Positions 58,290 to 64,000 of a stretch of 64,000 bases of DNA are shown in pieces; position 1 is the stretch's first letter, and each line of letters opens with the position of its first letter. The notes under the pieces are model-generated. The model was not told the DNA's origin and did not search any database. It saw only the letters and a program-made list of their open reading frames with translations. The position numbers and the translations under genes were made by a program. Source of the DNA: Nonomuraea rubra (GTDB lineage: Bacteria > Actinomycetota > Actinomycetes > Streptosporangiales > Streptosporangiaceae); the NCBI RefSeq assembly GCF_014207985.1, contig NZ_JACHMI010000001.1, positions 3,393,001 through 3,457,000 of the forward strand, read 5' to 3'.

Positions 58290-60001
58290 TCCGGCTCGCT
58301 CAGGAGGAGACGACCTCGACCTCGACCTCGACCTCGACCTCGACCTTGACCGCGGCTCGCGGGGGAGGGGCGGGCGGGGACTGGCCGGGGCCGCCGCGCA
58401 CCGGGCGGCGGGTGGCCGCGTGGGCGTTTCCGATCATGTTCGTGGCGCTCGGAGTGCTCGCGCTCGGCCACCTCGGCGTCGGCGTCGGCGGGCTGGTCAG
58501 CGGGTTCGGCGAGGTCGTCGCGCTGCTGGCCAGGGCCGTGCCGCCGACGCTCGGCGACCCCGCCACCACGTTCGCGCACGTGCTCGACACGCTCTGGATG
58601 GCCATCGCGGGGACCGCGCTGGCCACGGTGCTGGCCGCCGTCCTGGGGGTGCTCGCCGCCTCGAAGGGCCGGGAGAGGGCCGGCGGGCCGGGCGCCTGGC
58701 GGAAGGTCGTGCGGCCGGCGGCGCTGGCCGTGATCGTGGCGTGCCGGGCCGTCCCCGATGTGGTGTTCGCCGTCTTCTTCGTGGCCGCGATCGGCATCGG
58801 CCCGCTGCCCGGCGTGCTGGCGCTCGGCCTGCACTCCGTGGGCATGCTGGGCAAGCTGTTCGCCGAGGCGGTCGAGCAGGCGGACACGGGGGTGCGCGAG
58901 GCCGTGGCCGGCACCGGCGCGGGGCCGGGGCAGCGGCTCCTGGCCGGCGTGCTGCCGCAGGTGGCGCCCGCCTGGGTGGCCGCCGTCCTGTACCGGCTCG
59001 ACATCAACTTCCGCGGCTCCGTGCTGCTCGGCGCCGTCGGCGCGGGCGGCATCGGGCTGGACCTCAAGACGGCGTTCGGGTTCACCGACTACCGCGAGGC
59101 CGTCGGGATCGCGCTGGTCACCGTGGCCGTCGTGCTGCTCGTCGAGGCGGTCTCCGTGGGCCTGCGCGGGCAGTTGCTCGGCGCCGGGCGGGCCAAGGCC
59201 GTACCTCCCGTGCGGGGTGTCCGCGTGCCGTGGACCCGCGGCAGGACCGCCGCGCACCTGGCCGGATGGGGGGCGATCGTGCTGGCGGCGGTGGCGTTCT
59301 GGCGGGTCGGCGCGAGCCCGGCGGCGCTGGCCGACGCCGCCGCCGGATCGGTGCGCGCGCTCGGCGAGTTCTTCCCGCCGGACTTCGGGCCGATCGCCGG
59401 CTCGCTCGGCGAGGGCCTGCTGGAGACGGTCGCGATCGCGCTCGGCGCCACCTTCCTCGGCACCCTGGCGGGCATCCCGCTCGGCCTGACCGCCGCCCGC
59501 GCCGTGGCGCCCGGCGACGGCGTGCGCCTGACCGCCCGTGTCCTGCTCGTCGGCCTGCGTTCCATCCCCGACCTGCTGCTGGTGCTGGTGTTCGTGGCCG
59601 CGTTCGGGCTGATGGACGGGCCCGTCGCGGGAACGCTGGCGCTGGCCGTGTTCACGGCCGCCCTGGTCGCCAAGCTCGTCGCCGACGACGCCGAGGAACT
59701 GCGCGCAGGGCCGCGCGAGGCCGTGCGCTCGGCCGGGGCGGGGCCGGGCCAGGAGCTGACCGTGGCCGTGCTCGGCCAGCTCACGCCCCGGCTCACGGCC
59801 ACCACCCTGTACGCGCTCGACGTCAACCTGCGGGCCTTCTTCGTCCTCGGCATCGTCGGGGCCGGCGAGCTCGGCTTCGCGCTGAGCCAGCAGATCAGGG
59901 CTCTCGGGTACGACGTGGTGACGGCCATCGTGCTGCCGGTGTTCCTGCTGGTCCTGGCCGTGGAGGCGGTCTCGGCCCGGCTGCGATCCGTCCTGCGTTG
60001 A
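58286..60001 (+). CDS. phnE: Phosphonate ABC importer, double permease (PhnE-PhnE fusion)
   Basis: This 571-residue protein contains two complete BPD_transp_1 permease modules: residues about 45-290 (EAA-type loop VREAVAGTGAGPGQRLLAGVLPQ) and 320-570 (PREAVRSAGAGPGQELTVAVLGQ). E. coli PhnE is one module of about 260 residues, so the channel dimer is covalently fused here. An N-terminal STSTSTST tract comes from a hexanucleotide repeat. It overlaps phnC by 4 bases. Confidence 0.93.
   Translation: MIRLAQEETTSTSTSTSTSTLTAARGGGAGGDWPGPPRTGRRVAAWAFPIMFVALGVLALGHLGVGVGGLVSGFGEVVALLARAVPPTLGDPATTFAHVLDTLWMAIAGTALATVLAAVLGVLAASKGRERAGGPGAWRKVVRPAALAVIVACRAVPDVVFAVFFVAAIGIGPLPGVLALGLHSVGMLGKLFAEAVEQADTGVREAVAGTGAGPGQRLLAGVLPQVAPAWVAAVLYRLDINFRGSVLLGAVGAGGIGLDLKTAFGFTDYREAVGIALVTVAVVLLVEAVSVGLRGQLLGAGRAKAVPPVRGVRVPWTRGRTAAHLAGWGAIVLAAVAFWRVGASPAALADAAAGSVRALGEFFPPDFGPIAGSLGEGLLETVAIALGATFLGTLAGIPLGLTAARAVAPGDGVRLTARVLLVGLRSIPDLLLVLVFVAAFGLMDGPVAGTLALAVFTAALVAKLVADDAEELRAGPREAVRSAGAGPGQELTVAVLGQLTPRLTATTLYALDVNLRAFFVLGIVGAGELGFALSQQIRALGYDVVTAIVLPVFLLVLAVEAVSARLRSVLR
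58311..58346 (+). repeat. Hexanucleotide repeat (CGACCT)6
   Basis: Six perfect CGACCT copies sit near the 5' end of phnE and encode an alternating Ser-Thr tract. The 6-base unit keeps the frame, so copy number can vary without loss of the protein. Confidence 0.9.
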
Positions 60002-60064
60002 TGACCTGTGCGCTCATGCGGCGTCGCCCGCCGTTCACCTCCCGGTCAGAAAGCTCGCCGAGGC

Positions 60065-60082
60065 TGCTTGTCATGACAAGCA
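60065..60082. promoter_or_regulatory. 18-base perfect palindrome over the phnF start codon
   Basis: TGCTTGTCATGACAAGCA is a perfect palindrome whose centre falls in the phnF ATG (60073-60075). GntR/HutC regulators bind such dyads, so PhnF probably binds its own gene start. It lies in the 71-base gap after phnE and could repress phnF and the downstream phnGHIJK. Confidence 0.75.
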
Positions 60083-60792
60083 CGCAGCGCTACCTGGAGA
60101 TGGCCGACATCCTGGAGGCGGAGCTGGCCCACGTGCCCGTGGGCGCGCAGGTGCCGAGCGAGCACGTGCTGGCCGAGCGCTTCCACGTCAGCAGGCCCGC
60201 CGCCCGCGCGGCCCTGCAGGAGCTGGAGCGGCGGCTGCTGGTGCGCCGCGTCCAGGGTGTCGGCACCTTCAGGCGGGGGCGTGTGGAGTACGTGATCTCC
60301 GCGCACTTCCCGCCCTCGTTCAGCGAGACCGTGCGCCTGGCCGGCGCCGAGCCGGCGTCGCGGCTGGTGAGCTGCGGCGTGCGGCGCGCGGTCGAGCAGG
60401 AACGGGCCAGGCTGCAGCTCCAGCCCGGCGCGGCCGTGTGGACGGTCGAGCGGGTGTTCAGCGTGAACGGCGAGGTCGCCGCGTACGCCACCAGCGTCCT
60501 GCCCCGGCGCCCCCTGCTGAACCTGGACAGGGAGCTCGGCGACGAGGTCTCCCTGCACAGGGTGCTGCGCCGCCGCTACGGGCTCACCGTCGTCCGCGCC
60601 CGCTACCGGATCAGCCTCGACGTGCCCCCGCAGGGCATCGCCGAGCACCTGACCGGCGGCAGCCGCGGCCCCGTCTGGCTGGCCGAGAGCGTGAACCGCG
60701 CCGCGGGCGGCCCGTACGTCGAGTACGCCCGCACGTACCTGCGGCCCGACGTGCTCGACGTCACCTTCGAGATCGAAGAGGAAACCCATTGA
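60073..60792 (+). CDS. phnF: GntR/HutC-family regulator of phosphonate genes
   Basis: This 239-residue protein has an N-terminal winged HTH (IPSEHVLAERF-like: AQVPSEHVLAERFHVSRPA, then LQELERRLLVRRVQGVGTF) and a C-terminal UTRA ligand domain (from about 85). The ATG at 60073 is chosen since the HTH begins 4 residues later; the frame is open far upstream. Position between phnE and phnG is the typical PhnF location. It is followed by phnG with a TTGA overlap. Confidence 0.93.
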   Translation: MTSTQRYLEMADILEAELAHVPVGAQVPSEHVLAERFHVSRPAARAALQELERRLLVRRVQGVGTFRRGRVEYVISAHFPPSFSETVRLAGAEPASRLVSCGVRRAVEQERARLQLQPGAAVWTVERVFSVNGEVAAYATSVLPRRPLLNLDRELGDEVSLHRVLRRRYGLTVVRARYRISLDVPPQGIAEHLTGGSRGPVWLAESVNRAAGGPYVEYARTYLRPDVLDVTFEIEEETH

Positions 60793-61229
60793 ACGACCTG
60801 ATCAGTAGGGAGGAGCGGGCCGGGCTGCTGGCCTCCGCGACTCCCGGAGAGCTGCTGCCCCTCGCCGAGCGCCTGCTCCAGTCCGGCGAGCTGGGCGAGC
60901 CGACCGTGCTGCGCCGGCCAGAGGTCGGGATGGTGATGCTCACCGTGCGCGAGCCGGTGGCCGAGGAGCGCTTCCACCTGGGCGAGGTGCTCGTCACCTC
61001 GTGCACCGTCGAGGTGGCGGGCGCCGCCGGGTGGTGCATGCGGGGCGGCGACGACCGCGTGGCCGCCCTCGCCGCCGCCCTCCTGGACGCCGCGGCGGAG
61101 GCCGGGCTGCCGGCCGCCGGCGACGTGCACGCCCTGTGCGCGGCCGTGGCCGAGCGGCGGGCCAGGGAGGACGCCGCCGAGTGGGCCGAGGTGTCGATGA
61201 CCCGCGTGGCCTTCGAGGAGCTGACATGA
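60789..61229 (+). CDS. phnG: C-P lyase core subunit PhnG
   Basis: This 146-residue subunit of the C-P lyase core complex (PhnGHIJ) has family features: REERAGLLASATPGELL, VGMVMLTVREPVAEERFHLG and EVLVTSCTVEVAGAAGWCMR. The start is a TTG overlapping the phnF stop by 4 bases; no ATG or GTG fits. With PhnI, PhnG and PhnH it supports formation of ribose-1-phosphonate triphosphate from phosphonate and ATP. Confidence 0.93.
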   Translation: MNDLISREERAGLLASATPGELLPLAERLLQSGELGEPTVLRRPEVGMVMLTVREPVAEERFHLGEVLVTSCTVEVAGAAGWCMRGGDDRVAALAAALLDAAAEAGLPAAGDVHALCAAVAERRAREDAAEWAEVSMTRVAFEELT

Positions 61230-61897
61230 CCGTCACCGCCGTCCAGGGGATCGGCGTCCACGTCCGCGCGGTGACGCCGACGGCGGCGCAGGCCCAGGCC
61301 GACTTCCGCGCGCTGCTGAACGTGCTGTCCAGGCCGGGCGTGCTCGACGTCGTGGGGCGCGGAGAGGGGCCAGGGCACGGAGAGGGGCGCGGCGAGAGTC
61401 GCGGCGAGGGGCCCGTGGCGCTGGCCGTGGCCGCCGGGCTGGCCGACGTCGAGGTGCCGACCGCCGTGCTGACCGCGCCCGGCGACGAGCACTGGGCGCG
61501 CGCCCTGCACCTGGGGACGTCCGCGCCGCCCGCCCCGCCGGAGCGGGCCCGCATGGTGGTGGCGCTCCGCCCACCGGCCGCGGCCGAGATCGCCGGGCTG
61601 ACCAGGGGTGACGCCATGCACCCCGAGCTCGGGACGCGGCTGGTCGTCGCCGTCGACGGCCTGGGACAGGACTCCGGGAACGTTCCAGGAGCGGTCGTCC
61701 TCACGCTCAGCGGGCCGGGAGTGCCCGGGACGCGGCGGCTGTGCGTCACCGGCCTGCCCCGTGACGTCTTCGAGGCGCTCGCCGCCGCCAACGCCGGCTT
61801 CCCCGCGGGCGTCGACACGTTCCTCGTCGCCCAGGACGGGACCGTGGCCGGGCTGCCGCGCAGCACCCGCATCGAGATCGAGAACGGAGACCACTGA
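61226..61897 (+). CDS. phnH: C-P lyase core subunit PhnH
   Basis: This 223-residue subunit has the PhnH pattern AQADFRALLNVLSRPGVLD, a middle segment GLADVEVPTAVL, and near the end GLPRDVFEALAAANAGFPAGVDTFLV and GLPRSTRI. A Gly/Glu/Arg-rich insert (near residues 50-65) is longer than in E. coli. It overlaps phnG by 4 bases and ends 2 bases before phnI. Confidence 0.94.
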   Translation: MTVTAVQGIGVHVRAVTPTAAQAQADFRALLNVLSRPGVLDVVGRGEGPGHGEGRGESRGEGPVALAVAAGLADVEVPTAVLTAPGDEHWARALHLGTSAPPAPPERARMVVALRPPAAAEIAGLTRGDAMHPELGTRLVVAVDGLGQDSGNVPGAVVLTLSGPGVPGTRRLCVTGLPRDVFEALAAANAGFPAGVDTFLVAQDGTVAGLPRSTRIEIENGDH

Positions 61898-61899
61898 CC

Positions 61900-63018
61900 A
61901 TGGGTTACTCAGGTGCCAGCGGCGGCCACGAGGCCATCCTGGCCGCCGAGCGGCTCGTCGAACGCCACCGCTACGGCGGCTCCAGCGACTGGCTGGCCAT
62001 CGACCAGATCACCGGCCGGCTGCGGCTGGCCGTGGACCGGATCATGGGCGAGGGCGGCCTGTGGGCCCCCGAGCTGGCGGCCAGGGCGCTGCGCCAGTCG
62101 GAGGGCGACGTGCAGGAGGCGGCGCAGCTCATCAGGGCGCACCGCTCGACGCTGCCCCGCGTGGCCTACTCCGAGCCGGTGCACGCCGACGAGCTGCGCG
62201 TCTCGCGCCGCATCTCGCCCGCCTTCCGCAACCCGCCCGGCAGCCAGCTGCTCGGCCGCACCCTCGACTACGTGGGCCGCCTGCTCGACCTGATGCCGGA
62301 GGAGCAGGCCAGGGCCCGCGCCGAGGAACCCGCCGAGCCCCCGGCGAACGGCCACGCGAACGGCCACGCGAACGGTCACGGGCACGGGCACGCCGGGGGT
62401 GAGGACCCGCGCCGGCCGCCGCGCCTGCTCGGCCTGCTGCGTTCCATGGGCATGCTGGTCGAGAGGCGTACGGACGGCGACCCCGACCCGTACGACATCA
62501 CCCGCTCGCCCGTACGCCCGGGAGTCCCCCGCTCGGCCCGCCTGACCGCGATGGCCAGAGCGGAGACGGGCGCCCTGGTGCACCTGTGGTACTCCAACAC
62601 CTTCCAGCCGGGCAGGCACAACCACGAGTTCCCCGGCGAGGTACGCCACGGCACTCTCCCCGTACGGGTCAGCCATCCTCTGACCGGCAACCCGGTCACG
62701 GTCGCGGAGGTGCGGGTCACCGAGGTGGAGACGATCGACGACCTCGACCGCGCCGAGGAGGACCGTAGCCGCCTCGACCTGGGCTACGGCATGTGCTTCG
62801 GCCACAACGAGCGCAAGGCCATCGCCATGGCCGGCCTCGACCTGCTGGTGCACCGCGACGGCGGCCGTACGGAGCTGGAGCAGGAGGTGCTGCTGACCCT
62901 CGACGGGATCGAGGCGTCCGGCTTCCTGGAGCACCTCAAGCTGCCCCACTACGTGGACTTCAGGTCGGTGCTCGACCGCAAGCGCGCGGTGCGCGCGGCC
63001 ATGGAGGAGGCCCGATGA
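61900..63018 (+). CDS. phnI: C-P lyase core subunit PhnI (purine nucleosidase subunit)
   Basis: This 372-residue subunit starts GYSGASGGHEAILAAERLV. It contains DQITGRLRLAVDRIMGEGGLWAPELAARAL, VSHPLTGNPVTVAEVRVTEV and DLGYGMCFGHNERKAIAMAG, the conserved C-terminal region. An insert with ANGH repeats and HGHGH (near 150-165) adds a His-rich loop absent from E. coli PhnI. PhnI transfers ribose triphosphate to phosphonate, releasing adenine. It overlaps phnJ by 4 bases. Confidence 0.94.
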   Translation: MGYSGASGGHEAILAAERLVERHRYGGSSDWLAIDQITGRLRLAVDRIMGEGGLWAPELAARALRQSEGDVQEAAQLIRAHRSTLPRVAYSEPVHADELRVSRRISPAFRNPPGSQLLGRTLDYVGRLLDLMPEEQARARAEEPAEPPANGHANGHANGHGHGHAGGEDPRRPPRLLGLLRSMGMLVERRTDGDPDPYDITRSPVRPGVPRSARLTAMARAETGALVHLWYSNTFQPGRHNHEFPGEVRHGTLPVRVSHPLTGNPVTVAEVRVTEVETIDDLDRAEEDRSRLDLGYGMCFGHNERKAIAMAGLDLLVHRDGGRTELEQEVLLTLDGIEASGFLEHLKLPHYVDFRSVLDRKRAVRAAMEEAR

Positions 63019-63872
63019 GGACGATCACCGACCTGGCCGGGGACGGCGCCCCCAGGGGCATCTTCGACGAGCTGTCCAAGCGCGAGGTCCGCAGGGCCGC
63101 GCTCACAGCCGTGGCCGTGCCGGGCTACCAGGTGCCGTTCGGCTCCCGCGAGATGCCGGTGGCGCGCGGCTGGGGCTCCGGCGGCCTCCAGGTGACGCTG
63201 GCCCTCGTCGGCCCCGAGGACCGGCTCAAGGTCATCGACCAGGGCGAGGACGGCGGCGTGAACGCCTCCAACCTGCGCCGCCTGGTCGTCGGCCACGTCG
63301 GCTGCGAGGAGGAGACCGACACGCGGCAGGCCAGCCTGATCCAGTCCAGGCACCGCATCCCCGAGACGCCGCTGCGCGCCGACCAGACGCTCGTGCTGCA
63401 GGTGCCGGTGCCGGAGCCGCTGCGCGCCGTCGAGCACGACGTGCGCGAGCAGCGCAGGATGCACGCCGAGGCCGACTATTCGCGCATGTGGGTCGGCCTG
63501 TACGAGGACGTCGTGCGCAACGGCGTCGTCACCAAGACCGCCGGCTACCCCTGCATGGTGAACGGCCGGTACCTGATCTCGCCCACGCCGATCCCCAGGT
63601 TCGACGTGCCGAAGCTGGACAGGACCGAGCACCTGACGCTGTTCGGGGCGGGCAGGGAGAAGCGGATCTACGCGGTGCCGCCGCACACCGAGGTGGAGCC
63701 GCTGGTGTTCGAGGACATCCCGTTCGAGGTCGAGCACACGCCCGGCGCCGCCTGCCGGCACTGCGGGTGCGAGGAGTCGTACCTGGTGGAGGTGCCGGCG
63801 ACGGACGGGTCCGTGACGTGGGTGTGCAGCGACACGGACTTCTGCACGCGTAACAGGGAGAGGGAACGATGA
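63015..63872 (+). CDS. phnJ: C-P lyase radical-SAM catalytic subunit
   Basis: The 285-residue enzyme splits the C-P bond. It keeps the glycyl-radical region AVPGYQVPFGSREMP (Gly37, E. coli Gly32) and the [4Fe-4S] ligands Cys247, Cys250 and Cys271, with the thiyl-radical Cys277 in CSDTDFC. The spacing is like E. coli (241, 244, 266, 272) apart from one fewer residue before the third Cys. An extra Cys252 follows the CxxC pair (CRHCGC). QASLIQSRHRIPETPL and LFGAGREKRIYAVPP are diagnostic. It overlaps phnI and phnK by 4 bases. Confidence 0.97.
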   Translation: MRTITDLAGDGAPRGIFDELSKREVRRAALTAVAVPGYQVPFGSREMPVARGWGSGGLQVTLALVGPEDRLKVIDQGEDGGVNASNLRRLVVGHVGCEEETDTRQASLIQSRHRIPETPLRADQTLVLQVPVPEPLRAVEHDVREQRRMHAEADYSRMWVGLYEDVVRNGVVTKTAGYPCMVNGRYLISPTPIPRFDVPKLDRTEHLTLFGAGREKRIYAVPPHTEVEPLVFEDIPFEVEHTPGAACRHCGCEESYLVEVPATDGSVTWVCSDTDFCTRNRERER

Positions 63873-64000
63873 GCTGGGCGTTGAAGGTGGACGGGCTCGG
63901 CAGGGTCTACGGCGACCAGGACCCGCGCTCGCTGCCCGGCACCGGGCCCGAGCACGGCACCTCGGTCTCGCCCGCGACCGGGGCCGTGGTGGCCGCCTGG
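63869..64000 (+). CDS. phnK: C-P lyase ABC-type protein PhnK, N-terminal fragment
   Basis: Only the first 44 codons lie in the window (MSWALKVDGLGRVYGDQD...); the Walker A motif is still to come. Position after phnJ and the VDGLGRVYG start of an ABC ATPase identify PhnK, the ATP-binding protein that docks on the PhnGHIJ core. The gene and the rest of the operon continue past the right edge. Confidence 0.85.
   Translation, partial: MSWALKVDGLGRVYGDQDPRSLPGTGPEHGTSVSPATGAVVAAW

Noticed and set aside
1..64000. CRISPR arrays, insertion sequences, rRNA, tRNA or metabolite riboswitches
   Set aside because: I read the intergenic gaps and found no regularly spaced repeats, transposase genes, cloverleaf-like sequence or known riboswitch cores. 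A covariance-model scan would be the decisive check.

Overview
This 64 kb window is chromosomal DNA of a very high-GC actinomycete. Many genes start with GTG, neighbouring genes often overlap by 4 bases (ATGA or GTGA), and coding density is close to complete. Several families are typical of mycelial actinobacteria: an XRE/DUF5753 regulator with small partner genes, a protein with a spore-associated SapA-like domain, DUF3618 and multiple ABC importers. A Streptosporangiales (Nonomuraea-like) source is my inference. I see no rRNA, tRNA, CRISPR array, transposase or integrase.

Layout, left to right. 1-9.6 kb: the tail of a LuxR-type regulator; a large protein with QTGSFP repeats; a pseudouridine catabolic pair (psuG-psuK); a YeiH-type exporter divergent from a LysR regulator; and a phytoene-desaturase-like oxidoreductase. 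9-13 kb: a TetR regulator divergent from a cytochrome P450 with a near-ideal operator between them, then an OmpR-type two-component pair. 13.0-14.5 kb: a scar where a GT2 glycosyltransferase and an ArnT-like membrane glycosyltransferase have been fused out of frame by a deletion. 14.6-17.3 kb: a ribose-type sugar ABC importer behind a LacI-type operator. 17.3-18.9 kb: a small XRE/DUF5753 cluster whose intergenic gaps each carry a GCAATTG motif. 18.9-21.8 kb: a phosphotransferase, a GNAT protein and a ROK sugar kinase. 21.7-27.9 kb: an AtuA, enoyl-CoA hydratase and biotin-dependent acyl-CoA carboxylase operon (acyclic terpene or branched acyl-CoA breakdown). 28-30.4 kb: a receptor Ser/Thr kinase whose extracellular end resembles SapA. 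30.6-34 kb: a GlcD-like oxidase, an unknown membrane protein and an AspT-type aminotransferase. 34-39.3 kb: respiration, with a lone cytochrome c oxidase subunit I, a small Cys/His protein and a complete frdABCD fumarate reductase. 39-43 kb: a secreted M6 protease and a YegS-type lipid kinase. 43-48 kb: a SWIM protein and SNF2 helicase pair, a CmoM-like methyltransferase and an unlisted 57-residue protein. 48.3-51.9 kb: membrane-stress-type genes (DUF1469, DUF3618, BrkB), a chagasin-like lipoprotein, a DUF1838 protein and a HIT protein. 52-55.9 kb: a LytS/LytTR two-component system with a DUF485-like protein and a sodium:solute symporter.

55.8-64 kb is the most coherent system: phosphonate use. 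An HD-domain protein that I identify as PhnZ-family (oxidative C-P cleavage) is divergent from phnD-phnC-phnE-phnF-phnG-phnH-phnI-phnJ-phnK, the importer plus the core of the radical-SAM C-P lyase. The shared 230-base promoter region has 11-base-spaced GTT repeats resembling a PhoP (PHO) box. An 18-base perfect palindrome lies across the phnF start codon. The operon runs off the right edge inside phnK.
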